Shown here piece by piece: positions 8,621 through 16,616 of a stretch of 64,000 bases of DNA. The notes under the pieces are model-generated. The model was not told the origin of the DNA, ran no database searches, and saw nothing but the letters and a program-made list of their open reading frames with translations. A program made the position numbers and the translations under genes. The DNA comes from Aquimarina aggregata. GTDB taxonomy: Bacteria > Bacteroidota > Bacteroidia > Flavobacteriales > Flavobacteriaceae. The stretch is from assembly GCF_001632745.1 (NCBI RefSeq), contig NZ_LQRT01000002.1, forward strand, positions 806,001-870,000. Reading direction: 5' to 3'. Each line of letters begins with the position of its first letter. Within the stretch, counting starts at the first letter, position 1.

Positions 8621-9421
8621 ATGAAACGTAATGTTTTGATTATCATTTTGATTTGCTCTTTTTTTATAAGTTGCAAGTCTCAAAAAAATGAAGAAAAAGA
8701 AGTTGTCGAAGAGACAGTATCTGATCCCCTACCTGAAAAAGTTATTGAAAAAAAGAAAAGTGATATTACCATTATCCCAATACAACATGCTACATTAATT
8801 TTAGAATGGAAAGGAAAAACCATTTATATTGATCCTACTGGTGGGGCTAAAGCTTTTGCAGGCAAAAAGACGGCAGATTTAGTTTTGATTACAGATATAC
8901 ATGGTGATCATATGAATATTGACACTCTAGATAGTCTAGATCTAGCAAAATCTCAAATTATAGTTCCGCAGGCCGTAGCAGAAAAACTACCCGCTAACTA
9001 CACAGAGCAACTTGTTATTATCAACAATGGGGAAATCAAAGAGATAGAAGGCATTACCATAGAGGCTATACCAATGTATAATCTACGTGAAGAAGCTTTA
9101 AAATTTCACAAAAAGGGTCGCGGAAATGGGTATGTAATTACTTTAGGAAAGGAACGCTTATATTTTTCCGGAGATACGGAAGATATTCCTGAAATGCGAA
9201 AATTACAGTATATAGATAAAGCTTTTGTCTGTATGAACCTACCGTATACAATGACTGTAGAAAGAGCTGCTGATGCAGTATTAGCTTTTAAACCAAAACA
9301 AGTATATCCATACCACTATCGTGGTACCAACGGATTTAGTAGCGTTTCAAAATTTAAAGAAATCGTTTCGAAAAATGCTGATATCGAAGTAGTACAGCTA
9401 GATTGGTACCCCAAGCGTTAA
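8621..9421 (+). CDS. Metallo-beta-lactamase-fold hydrolase, lipoprotein (UlaG-like)
   Basis: I chose the ATG at 8621 because it gives a lipoprotein signal ('IILICSFFISCKS', lipobox Cys near residue 18); a TTG 60 bp upstream would bury that signal. 266 residues. The Lactamase_B_2 core has 'TLILEWKGKTIYIDP', a metal-site motif 'DIHGDHMNID' (the first His of the usual H-x-H-x-D-H is replaced by Asp), 'YVITLGKERLYFSGDTED' and a late 'YPYHYRGT' His. It is anchored to the membrane, outside the cytoplasm. Substrate unknown; related proteins include UlaG lactonases. A second family member lies at 30131. The terminator at 9433 closes the unit. Confidence 0.82.
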   Translation: MKRNVLIIILICSFFISCKSQKNEEKEVVEETVSDPLPEKVIEKKKSDITIIPIQHATLILEWKGKTIYIDPTGGAKAFAGKKTADLVLITDIHGDHMNIDTLDSLDLAKSQIIVPQAVAEKLPANYTEQLVIINNGEIKEIEGITIEAIPMYNLREEALKFHKKGRGNGYVITLGKERLYFSGDTEDIPEMRKLQYIDKAFVCMNLPYTMTVERAADAVLAFKPKQVYPYHYRGTNGFSSVSKFKEIVSKNADIEVVQLDWYPKR

Positions 9422-9432
9422 AATAAAAATAT

Positions 9433-9462
9433 AAAAAAGCCTAGTATTAACTAGGCTTTTTT
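9433..9462. terminator. Bidirectional intrinsic terminator
   Basis: A 12-bp perfect stem AAAAAAGCCTAG / CTAGGCTTTTTT with a 6-nt loop, ending in a T-run on both strands. It lies between the convergent lactamase-fold gene and the cold-shock gene and can serve both. Confidence 0.85.
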
Positions 9463-9488
9463 ATATATGAAGTAGTATACCTATTATA

Positions 9489-9932
9489 TTAAATCTTCTT
9501 AACTCGAACAGCATTCATTCCTTTCTGTCCCTTTTCTAACTCAAAACTAACTCTATCATTTTCTTTTACTTCTTGAGTTAATCCATTTACATGCACAAAG
9601 TAACGCTCTTGAGTTTCTTCATCATTAATAAACCCATACCCTTTAGAGTCGTTAAAAAAAGCTACTTTACCTTTACGCACTGGGTCAAATTCTACTTTCT
9701 CTCTTTTTGGAACGCCGATTTCAATATTTTCAGCTTTCACCTTTTTTCTTGGGTCTGGTGGAGTATCTGTTAAATAACCATTTTCATCCACATAAGCAAT
9801 CATACTATCTAACCCATTACCTTTGTTAGAATTAGCAAGGCGTTCAGCCTTCTTTTTTTGCTTTTCTTCGCGTTTTTTTAATTTCTTTTTTTCTTTTTCA
9901 ATTTTACTAAATGTCTGTTGTGATTTTGCCAT
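9489..9932 (-). CDS. Cold-shock-domain protein with basic N-terminal extension
   Basis: 147 residues. The C-terminal ~65 residues are a cold-shock domain with RNP1 'KGYGFI' and RNP2 'RYFVHVNGL', which bind single-stranded RNA or DNA. The first ~35 residues are almost all Lys/Glu ('KIEKEKKKLKKREEKQKKK'), a coiled or disordered basic tail not present in the ~70-residue classical CspA. This long form is common in Flavobacteria. It is likely cytoplasmic and acts on RNA. Its upstream region (9933-10233) is long and contains an 8-bp hairpin at 10021-10041, which could be part of a 5' UTR. Confidence 0.9.
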   Translation of the reverse strand: MAKSQQTFSKIEKEKKKLKKREEKQKKKAERLANSNKGNGLDSMIAYVDENGYLTDTPPDPRKKVKAENIEIGVPKREKVEFDPVRKGKVAFFNDSKGYGFINDEETQERYFVHVNGLTQEVKENDRVSFELEKGQKGMNAVRVKKI

Positions 9933-10233
9933 TCGCTATCTTTACTAGTTTATTTACTTATTCATAACTTTTGCATGTTAATACAAAAGCCGTCATTGAA
10001 ATACTAAACGAATAATCAGAAAATCTAAATATCTTAGATTTACCTCAAAATCTACCTAGTCACTACAATAACTGGTAACAGTTTTCTTTCTTTAAAATCT
10101 ACTGAAATCTCTACAAAGGTAAGTTTTCATTTTTAATTTAAGAAAACTCTTTCGTTAATTAACCATTTTTCCCCAAATTTAGAAATAAACTTCTAATTTC
10201 GCTTTGGTAACACTTGACCTTAAAACATCTTCA
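9933..10233. other. Divergent intergenic region, 301 bp
   Basis: Between the cold-shock gene (minus) and the pseudouridine synthase (plus). It holds the hairpin AAATCTAA / TTAGATTT at 10021-10041 and a TAATTTCG at 10194-10201, one base off the -7 consensus and about 33 bp before the rluE-like ATG. Nothing coding is visible. Confidence 0.5.
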
Positions 10234-10863
10234 ATGAATAGTAATATCCAAGAGAATGAACATGAACATTTCTTACTATACAAGCCTTATGGATACTTAA
10301 GTCAATTTGTAAACAATGGTCAAAAACAAAGTTCTAAAAAACTTTTAGGCGAGTTATACAAATTTCCAGAAGGCACAATGTCAATTGGTAGATTAGATGA
10401 AAAATCTGAAGGTTTATTATTACTCACAACCGATGGGAAATTAAGCAACCGCATTAATAGTGGCGCTATAGAAAAAGAATACTATGCGCAAGTAGACGGA
10501 GAAATAACTCCTGAAGCAATTATAGAAATGGCTAATGGTGTTAAAATAGGTTTTGATGGTAAAAAATACAATACCAAAACATGCAAGGTTGTTAAACTTG
10601 ATACGGTTCCAAAATTCCCCGAAAGATCAAAAAAAATAAGAGATGATCGTCATGGACCTACGAGTTGGGTTTCTATTACATTAAAAGAAGGCAAATTTAG
10701 ACAGGTTCGTAAAATGACATCAGCTGTTGGGTTTCCTACATTAAGACTTGTTCGCGTTCGAGTTGGAAACATAAAATTAGATACATTGAACGTAGGAGAA
10801 GTTAAACAAGTAGATCCTACATCAATCAAATATTTCTATAATTTGAGCTCTAATAGTATTTAA
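10234..10863 (+). CDS. rluE: 23S rRNA pseudouridine synthase, RluE-like
   Basis: I took the ATG at 10234, giving 209 residues; an in-frame TTG lies 30 bp earlier. It belongs to the RsuA/RluB/RluE family, whose catalytic motif is 'GRLDEKSEGLLLLT' with the catalytic Asp. The protein starts directly with 'FLLYKPYGYLSQF' and has no S4 RNA-binding domain, as in E. coli RluE, which modifies 23S rRNA. 'EKEYYAQVDGEITPEAI' and 'REGKFRQVRKM'-like 'KEGKFRQVRKMTSAVG' are the other family blocks. The 3' end overlaps the convergent 10822 gene by 42 bp. The exact target uridine is inferred from family only. Confidence 0.88.
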   Translation: MNSNIQENEHEHFLLYKPYGYLSQFVNNGQKQSSKKLLGELYKFPEGTMSIGRLDEKSEGLLLLTTDGKLSNRINSGAIEKEYYAQVDGEITPEAIIEMANGVKIGFDGKKYNTKTCKVVKLDTVPKFPERSKKIRDDRHGPTSWVSITLKEGKFRQVRKMTSAVGFPTLRLVRVRVGNIKLDTLNVGEVKQVDPTSIKYFYNLSSNSI

Positions 10864-11283
10864 CTCTGATCTTTTTATCTGTTTATTAATTGTTATAGAT
10901 AAGTTTATTTTGGAAAACGATCTTGTAAAAAATGACAAGTTAACATCTGCCCCACTACTTACTAATAAATTTCGCGTTGATTTATTTTCATGACCTAAAT
11001 CGACATCTTCTATAATAGCATCGGCAACAAATACAGCTTTAGGATCATATAAAGATATCGGAAAACCATGCTGCTGTATTAATGTTTCAAAACTTTGATC
11101 TACTCTAGGAAGAACATCTTTTAGCTTTGTTTCAAAGGGTTTACTAGCTTCTTTAAAGTAATCTTCTATATAATTAGGGTGATCTTCTAAATCAGGAGGC
11201 ATAGCAACACTAACAGTCATGCCTGAAGAAAAATACATTTTAAAATATTTTGAGCTGATGCCAGCTCCTGCTTCACCACTCAT
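10822..11283 (-). CDS. Hypothetical protein in acetyltransferase operon
   Basis: 153 residues, no recognised family. No signal peptide or membrane segment. It has a Gly-rich start ('MSGEAGAGISSKYFKMYFSSG'), a proline- and acid-rich middle ('MPPDLEDHPNYIEDYFKEA') and a C-terminal segment that ends 'LNTIRAQIIEIFD'. It follows the CAT-like gene by 8 bp on the same strand, so it is likely in one operon with it and the HAD hydrolase. Its last 42 bp overlap the rluE-like gene on the other strand. Function unknown. Confidence 0.65.
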   Translation of the reverse strand: MSGEAGAGISSKYFKMYFSSGMTVSVAMPPDLEDHPNYIEDYFKEASKPFETKLKDVLPRVDQSFETLIQQHGFPISLYDPKAVFVADAIIEDVDLGHENKSTRNLLVSSGADVNLSFFTRSFSKINLSITINKQIKRSELNTIRAQIIEIFD

Positions 11284-11291
11284 TTTTATTA

Positions 11292-11921
11292 TTATTCGTT
11301 TAATAATCGTTGAAACTCTTCTAAATATTGTCCAATATGGAACCCATCCATTAATCCATGATTTACATAAATTGCTATAGGTAAACTTAATGTATCACCT
11401 GTTTTGGTATATTTTCCAAAAGAGATTTTTGGAACGCTATCTTTATATTTAAAATGTCTAGCATGGGTTAAACCTGTAAATGTATACCAAGGTATCGAGG
11501 AATAGTGTATACTATCAACACGTTTCGCATTAGCAGTATGACGAATACCTGTGCTGTTTTTTACAGCTTCGATTTCTTCTTGACCATTCTTAATAAAGCG
11601 TTCAAAATCTTCATTAAATTCGATAAAAGAAAATCCAAAGGTATGATCATCCCTTCCTATCGTTGCAGAAGCATGCACAGTATCATATATAAATACTTCA
11701 TCACCATCAATACGATACTTAAAAGCTTCTATAGCATTAACTGCCTGAAGCGACTTATGCAAATAATACAAAAAATACGGATAGCCATGATCTTTTATCT
11801 TTTGATATCCTTTTGTAAAATCTACCGTAGTATTAATTCCAAAAAAAGGCTCATCAAAATTGCCAAAGAACTCGAAATGTTCTTTGCGGTTCCAGGTATT
11901 AAGATCTAGTTTTGTTTTCAT
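11292..11921 (-). CDS. Chloramphenicol-acetyltransferase-like O-acetyltransferase
   Basis: 209 residues, about the length of classical CAT. The catalytic motif H-x-x-x-D-G is present as 'NHGLMDGFH' near the C-terminus (His188, Asp192), matching the 'HHAVCDGFH' of CAT where the second His is catalytic. The N-terminus 'NRKEHFEFF' and the central 'IPWYTFTGLTHARHF' also fit the family. The native acceptor is unknown; many chromosomal members are not resistance genes, so no resistance phenotype is claimed. It starts within a TAATG overlap with the upstream HAD gene stop, which shows translational coupling. Confidence 0.87.
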   Translation of the reverse strand: MKTKLDLNTWNRKEHFEFFGNFDEPFFGINTTVDFTKGYQKIKDHGYPYFLYYLHKSLQAVNAIEAFKYRIDGDEVFIYDTVHASATIGRDDHTFGFSFIEFNEDFERFIKNGQEEIEAVKNSTGIRHTANAKRVDSIHYSSIPWYTFTGLTHARHFKYKDSVPKISFGKYTKTGDTLSLPIAIYVNHGLMDGFHIGQYLEEFQRLLNE

Positions 11922-12613
11922 TATAAATAGTCAAGTAGTTGACTTGCTTTTGTAAAACTCTTAAAATTAGGATGTCTCACCTCTTCTTCTACCATTTCAT
12001 GCACCCAAGTAGTATGAAATGGAATGTGAAATGCATGTGCCCCAATATTCAAAACAGGTAAAACATCAGATTTTAATGAATTACCGACCATTAAAAACTC
12101 TTCTACATTAATATCTAAATGCTTGACTAGCTTACTATATTGTTTTTCGGTCTTATCGGAAACAATTTCGATATGATGAAAATATTTTTCTAATCCTGAG
12201 TTTATTAGTTTTCGTTCTTGATCTAACAAATCCCCTTTAGTAGCCATCACCAATCTGTATTTCTTAGAAAGTACATCTAATGTAACATCTATTCCATCTA
12301 TCAATTCTATAGGTTCCTGAAGCATTTGTTTACCTTTTTCGATAAGCTTCTGTATTAAGTCTACAGTAGTACTACCATTAGAAATGGTAATAGCCGCTTC
12401 TATCAATGATAATGTAAAAGGTTTAATGCCATAACCATACAAAGGAAGATTTTTCATTTCAACATCAAAAAGAAGTTTATTAGCTTCCTCTTTAGGCATA
12501 AAATCTTCTAAAAGTTCGCAAAATTCTTCTTCTGCTTTTCTAAAAAAAGTTTCATTTACCCAAAGTGTGTCATCTGCGTCAAAGGCTATGACTTTAATTT
12601 TACTTAATGGCAT
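11921..12613 (-). CDS. HAD-family hydrolase (phosphatase-like)
   Basis: 230 residues. Motif I is 'IAFDADDTLW', with nucleophile Asp11 and general acid Asp13; motif II is 'LVMATKGD' and the later 'MVGNSLKSDV' is motif IV. This is the YjjG/HAD-IA-like arrangement with a helical cap between motifs I and II. Likely cytoplasmic and acting on a small phosphorylated metabolite, with the substrate unknown. It is first of a three-gene operon (HAD, CAT-like, hypothetical), coupled to the CAT-like gene by a TAATG overlap. An inverted repeat at 12629-12669 separates it from EttA. Confidence 0.88.
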   Translation of the reverse strand: MPLSKIKVIAFDADDTLWVNETFFRKAEEEFCELLEDFMPKEEANKLLFDVEMKNLPLYGYGIKPFTLSLIEAAITISNGSTTVDLIQKLIEKGKQMLQEPIELIDGIDVTLDVLSKKYRLVMATKGDLLDQERKLINSGLEKYFHHIEIVSDKTEKQYSKLVKHLDINVEEFLMVGNSLKSDVLPVLNIGAHAFHIPFHTTWVHEMVEEEVRHPNFKSFTKASQLLDYL

Positions 12614-12628
12614 ATATTACGATTGCTA

Positions 12629-12669
12629 AGTAATTTATATAAAAGGGTGTCGTAGCACAATAAATTACT
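12629..12669 (-). terminator. Possible weak terminator or attenuator between EttA and the HAD gene
   Basis: Outer stem AGTAATTTAT / ATAAATTACT (10 bp) encloses an inner GTG...CAC pairing. It lies between the EttA stop and the HAD start. There is no clear T-run after it, so it may be an attenuating structure rather than a full terminator. Confidence 0.4.
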
Positions 12670-12701
12670 ATACTATGTACAAACCATTCTAATCAAAATT
12701 A

Positions 12702-14393
12702 CTACCTAACTAGTTTCTTATATTTGATACGTTTTGGCATTAAATCACCACCTAAACGTTTCTTTTTATTTTCTTCATAATCAGAAAAACTCCCCTCAAA
12801 GAAATATACTTGAGAATCCCCTTCAAACGCCAGAATATGTGTACAAATCCTGTCTAAAAACCAACGATCGTGAGAAATTACTACAGCACATCCCGCAAAG
12901 TTCTCTAAACCTTCTTCCAAAGCCCTTAACGTATTAACATCTAAATCATTAGTTGGCTCATCTAAAAGTAATACATTACCTTCTTCTTTTAAGGTCATAG
13001 CTAAATGTAAACGGTTACGTTCACCACCAGAAAGCATAGAAACTTTTTTATTCTGCTCACTACCGCTAAAATTAAAACGACTTAGATATGCTCTGGAATT
13101 AACTTGTTTTCCACCCATCATGACCAACTCTTGTTCGTCACTAAAGTTTTGCCAAATAGTTTTTTCAGTATCAATATTACTATGACTTTGATCTACGTAT
13201 GCAATTTTTGCAGTATCACCAACATTAAAACTTCCTTTATCCGGTTTTTCTTCACCCATAATCATTTTAAATATTGTTGTTTTACCAGCTCCATTTGGAC
13301 CGATTATTCCAACAATACCTGCCTGCGGAAGATTAAAGTTTAAATCTTCATATAACAGCTTATCTCCAAAAGCTTTACTAACACCTGTGGCTTCGATAAC
13401 ATTAGTACCTAACCTAGGTCCATTTGGAATATAAATCTCAAGCTTTTCATCTACCTGTTTTTGATCTTGACTAAGTAATTTATCATAATTACTTAAACGT
13501 GCTTTTTGTTTAGCCTGACGTCCTTTTGGTGCCATACGAACCCACTCTAGCTCTCTTTCTAATGTTTTTTGACGTTTAGAAGCTTGCTTTTGTTCCTGAG
13601 CCAGTTTTTTAGCCTTTTGATCTAACCATGACGAATAATTTCCTTTCCAAGGTATACCTTCTCCTCGATCTAATTCTAGTATCCAACCTGCAACGTTATC
13701 TAAAAAGTAACGATCGTGAGTAACGGCAATAACAGTACCTTTATATTGTTGCAAATGATGTTCTAACCAGTGCACAGATTCTGCATCAAGGTGGTTGGTT
13801 GGCTCATCTAATAACAATACATCTGGTTCTTTTAGTAAAAGACGACAAAGTGCTACTCTTCTTTTTTCTCCCCCAGAGAGCACACTTATTTTTTTATCAG
13901 AATCAGGAGTACGTAAGGCATCCATTGCTATTTCTAGTTTGGTGTCTAGTTCCCAAGCATTACTTGCATCAATCTGATCTTGTAAGTTTGCCTGCTTATC
14001 CATAAGCTCCTGCATTTTATCAGGATTCTCGTATACCTCTGGCAAACCAAACATATCGTTGATTTTATTATATTCATCCAGTACTGCTACCGTTTCTGCA
14101 ACACCCTCTTTAACAACCTCTAACACTGTTTTATCTGGGTCTAATTGAGGCTCTTGTTCTAAAAGCCCTACGGTATAACCTGGTGCAAATACAACATCTC
14201 CTTGATAGTTTTTATCAATTCCTGCTATAATTTTTAATAACGTAGATTTACCAGAACCATTAAGTCCAAGGATCCCTATTTTTGCTCCATAAAAAAAACT
14301 TAAATAGATATTCTTAAGTACTGGAGTATTTGCAGTTTTAAAAGTTTTGCTAACTCCTGACATTGAGAAGATAACCTTTTTATCATCTGACAT
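12702..14393 (-). CDS. ettA: Energy-dependent translational throttle protein EttA (ABC-F ATPase)
   Basis: 563 residues, close to E. coli EttA (555). It has two ATP-binding cassettes and no membrane domain. Cassette 1: Walker A 'GLNGSGKSTLLK', signature 'LSGGEKRRVALCRLLL', Walker B 'LLLDEPTNHLD'. Cassette 2: 'GPNGAGKTTIFKMI', 'LSGGERNRLHLAMTL', 'LLLDEPTNDLD'. Between them is the basic linker with 'EWVRMAPKGRQAKQKARL', typical of EttA, which binds the ribosomal E site and gates the first elongation step by ATP level. Ends with a basic 'PKRIKYKKLVR' tail. The small membrane-protein gene lies 51 bp upstream on the same strand. Confidence 0.93.
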   Translation of the reverse strand: MSDDKKVIFSMSGVSKTFKTANTPVLKNIYLSFFYGAKIGILGLNGSGKSTLLKIIAGIDKNYQGDVVFAPGYTVGLLEQEPQLDPDKTVLEVVKEGVAETVAVLDEYNKINDMFGLPEVYENPDKMQELMDKQANLQDQIDASNAWELDTKLEIAMDALRTPDSDKKISVLSGGEKRRVALCRLLLKEPDVLLLDEPTNHLDAESVHWLEHHLQQYKGTVIAVTHDRYFLDNVAGWILELDRGEGIPWKGNYSSWLDQKAKKLAQEQKQASKRQKTLERELEWVRMAPKGRQAKQKARLSNYDKLLSQDQKQVDEKLEIYIPNGPRLGTNVIEATGVSKAFGDKLLYEDLNFNLPQAGIVGIIGPNGAGKTTIFKMIMGEEKPDKGSFNVGDTAKIAYVDQSHSNIDTEKTIWQNFSDEQELVMMGGKQVNSRAYLSRFNFSGSEQNKKVSMLSGGERNRLHLAMTLKEEGNVLLLDEPTNDLDVNTLRALEEGLENFAGCAVVISHDRWFLDRICTHILAFEGDSQVYFFEGSFSDYEENKKKRLGGDLMPKRIKYKKLVR

Positions 14394-14444
14394 AAGCCCT
14401 TATTTTTTTGTTATATTATAAAAATGATGTGAAACTTAGAAGAA

Positions 14445-14627
14445 TTATACTCTTCCTTTTAAAGCATTAAAAACCCAAGCATTTGCGAAAAAACCTAATC
14501 CAACAGCTGCAAAACCCCAACCAGATACATCGCGGTATCTAAACGCTCCTAATCCGATAAGCAAGAGGCCTACCAATATCATTATAAAAGTTGCCCAAGC
14601 TAATACTGTGTTTTTATTCATTCCCAT
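14445..14627 (-). CDS. CAL67264-family small membrane protein (60 aa)
   Basis: 60 residues, two hydrophobic helices: 'NTVLAWATFIMILVGLLLIG' and 'GWGFAAVGLGFFANAWVFNA'. The conserved form 'MGMNKNTVLAWATFI...YRDVSGWGFAAVG.GFFANAWVFNALKGR' is the CAL67264 family of Flavobacteria, of unknown function. It is 51 bp upstream of ettA on the same strand, and this pairing suggests co-transcription. Inner membrane presumed. Confidence 0.88.
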   Translation of the reverse strand: MGMNKNTVLAWATFIMILVGLLLIGLGAFRYRDVSGWGFAAVGLGFFANAWVFNALKGRV

Positions 14628-14784
14628 AAATTATTTTTTAGTTTAGTGTGGTTAGTTTTAAAATTAGGGGTAATTAAATGCAAATATCGTTATTTTATCA
14701 TCAAAATATTATTTTTTATAAGGTTGTTAAGATTCGATTCTTGTTTACCTTCTGTATTACAATGATTTAAAATTAACTTTTAAT

Positions 14785-14822
14785 AAAAAAAATAAGGATA
14801 TTCTATTAAGAATATCCTTATT
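14785..14822 (-). terminator. Intrinsic terminator of the 14855 nuclease gene
   Basis: A 13-bp perfect stem AATAAGGATATTC / GAATATCCTTATT with a 6-nt loop. On the minus strand it is followed by a T-run (AAAAAA on the plus strand at 14785-14790), so it ends the nuclease transcript that stops at 14855. Confidence 0.8.
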
Positions 14823-14854
14823 TGATCGTAAATAGTTATCTAATGTGAAATAGA

Positions 14855-16312
14855 TTAATTTCCTACTCGAGACTCAATCACTGTTTCAATAGCATCGGGT
14901 ATATTTTCTAAAAGGTCATATCCTGTTAGCGCTTCAATATCATCTACAGATGTTCTAAAATTTCTCCAATTACTAGAAATCCCTTGATCATTTGGCATAT
15001 TAACAGCTATTACTCGTGTAGCGTTTGTAACTCTACTAATATCATTTGAACCATTTGGTAAAATTAAAGCTACTTTCCAAAAAGAATCTGGTACATTAAT
15101 TCTACCATTTCTAGTAGTTGTTCTAAAACCTCTTGTTCCAGTTCCCCCAGTTCCTGCAACACCTGCTATAATATGAACCTCATTTCCTCTTCTTACCAAA
15201 GACCTTAAATACCTTTCAAGATCAACCCAAGGACCTGTATTATTATCTCTGGCTTGAGGTGCCATGTTTGTCATAAAAAATGTATTCTCATTTTCTTGAG
15301 CTGTAACAGTTCTATCTGCTGATGGGCATAAATGACCTCTTTGAAACCCCGAACCACGATAATCATTTTCTGTAGGACTAAAGAATGAAGACGGTAATGA
15401 TGTATCTTGCTGAAAACAATTACATCTACCTCTATTTCCGATCCATGCACTATTTAAATGCCAGCTGACCCAATTAGGAGTTCCTTTACTGCTATTATAT
15501 GATAAAGTATATTCTGGTCTTATTACAAAATAATTATTTGCATCTGTATTTGCATTTGAAGGATTACCAAAAGTAAGGTTGCTATTTCTACCATTACCTC
15601 CATTATCTCCACCACCATCTCCGCCGTCGCCACCATCGCCACCATCGCCACCATCACCACCTCCATCGGTAGTATCAGTAACTATTTCTATATTATCTAT
15701 ATTTATGCGGTTACGCCCACCAGAACTTTTATAAACACCATATCGAACGCTTCTTGTTTCATTTACTTCAAATGATACTGTATTTAATATTGTAGAGTTT
15801 ACGTTTACTGTTTCTCCCACAAAAGACCAATTCTCACCGTTATCATAAGAAGCTACTAATCTCCAAGAAGAATTACCATCGCTACCATATTTTGCATGTC
15901 TAATTCTTACTGTTTTTGCACCATTATCCATATTAAAAGACATGATCACATATCCGTTGTTTCGTAACCGAGCTGCTTTTCTACCAAATTTTCTATCTCG
16001 TGATGATGTACCTATTTTAGCACTGCTAAAACGCCAAGTACCAGAAGTCAAATCTATGTCTCGTGTAGCATATGTAAATTTTGTTCCCGATTCATAACCT
16101 TCGGTAAATCCAGAGCTTACTTTAGGAGAAAAATTATATTCATGTGGGCCTTGATTATCATAATAATTAGTTTCTGCCTCGATAACTTCTGAGTTTAATT
16201 CTAGTGGAACGAACTCTACAGGTGCATCGACTGGCTCATAAGTTTCACAACTTATAATAAACAGTGTTGTAATTAGGAAAATGAGTTTAAAATTAATTTT
16301 AAAAAATCTCAT
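14855..16312 (-). CDS. Secreted DNA/RNA non-specific endonuclease with beta-sandwich domain (copy 1)
   Basis: 485 residues. Lipoprotein-type signal ('LFIISCETYEP', Cys near residue 22). Residues ~50-210 form a beta-sandwich-like domain ('GFTEGYESGTKFTYATR', 'MSFNMDNGAKTVRIRHAKYG', 'INIDNIEIVTD'), probably for binding. A Gly/Asp-rich linker encoded by 9-bp repeats follows (about residues 217-242). The C-terminal NUC domain has 'GFQRGHLCPSADRT', with the general-base His of the D/Q-R-G-H motif, and 'NTFFMTNMAPQ', with the metal-binding Asn. It probably degrades extracellular nucleic acid for nutrient or phosphate supply. A paralogue follows at 16617; each has its own terminator region. Confidence 0.9.
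   Translation of the reverse strand: MRFFKINFKLIFLITTLFIISCETYEPVDAPVEFVPLELNSEVIEAETNYYDNQGPHEYNFSPKVSSGFTEGYESGTKFTYATRDIDLTSGTWRFSSAKIGTSSRDRKFGRKAARLRNNGYVIMSFNMDNGAKTVRIRHAKYGSDGNSSWRLVASYDNGENWSFVGETVNVNSTILNTVSFEVNETRSVRYGVYKSSGGRNRINIDNIEIVTDTTDGGGDGGDGGDGGDGGDGGGDNGGNGRNSNLTFGNPSNANTDANNYFVIRPEYTLSYNSSKGTPNWVSWHLNSAWIGNRGRCNCFQQDTSLPSSFFSPTENDYRGSGFQRGHLCPSADRTVTAQENENTFFMTNMAPQARDNNTGPWVDLERYLRSLVRRGNEVHIIAGVAGTGGTGTRGFRTTTRNGRINVPDSFWKVALILPNGSNDISRVTNATRVIAVNMPNDQGISSNWRNFRTSVDDIEALTGYDLLENIPDAIETVIESRVGN
15610..15663. repeat. 9-bp tandem repeat encoding a Gly/Asp linker
   Basis: About six copies of a CCACCATCG-type 9-mer on the plus strand. Read on the minus strand they code a GGDGGDGGD linker between the sandwich and nuclease domains of the 14855 gene. 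The 16617 copy has a shorter linker, so repeat number probably varies. Confidence 0.8.
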
Positions 16313-16616
16313 GATTGAATTGTTAAATTAATAATTGAGTTTGTGTTTATGAAAACCTTAAAAGTATTTCAATCCGCATAATTAATATTTCAAAGATTAG
16401 TATTCGATATGTAAACTTTAATTATTGGTGCACCAAATAAAACCGAATTTCTATGAACAAAAAATAATACCATTAATGAAAATACCCGTAACCCAATGAT
16501 TATCATATAAAATTACAATCATATAGTATTACGGGGTTTATTAAAAAAATACTACTTTATACAAATCGAATCTAAGGAGTATATTCTAGTATTCGTAATA
16601 TGAATAGCGTATTCGT
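16313..16616. other. Intergenic region between the nuclease paralogues, 304 bp
   Basis: AT-rich spacer between the two minus-strand nuclease genes. It holds an inverted repeat CCCGTAA (16485-16491) / TTACGGG (16529-16535) with a 37-nt loop that can fold further, a candidate terminator for the 16617 gene. It must also contain the promoter of the 14855 gene. Nothing coding is visible. Confidence 0.5.

Noticed and set aside
9591-9773. 60-residue plus-strand frame inside the cold-shock gene
   Set aside because: Antisense shadow of a well-supported gene; composition is the reverse complement of Lys-rich coding.
11505-11909. 134-residue plus-strand frame opposite the CAT-like gene
   Set aside because: Lies wholly within the CAT-like gene, which has its catalytic motif; no family and no start signal.
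11292-11921. Antibiotic-resistance gene call for the CAT-like protein
   Set aside because: The motif shows the fold and chemistry only; the gene lies in a chromosomal operon with no mobile-element marks, so resistance cannot be claimed.
15610-15663. Tandem repeat as a possible CRISPR or minisatellite control element
   Set aside because: Units are 9 bp without spacers and sit in frame inside a protein linker.
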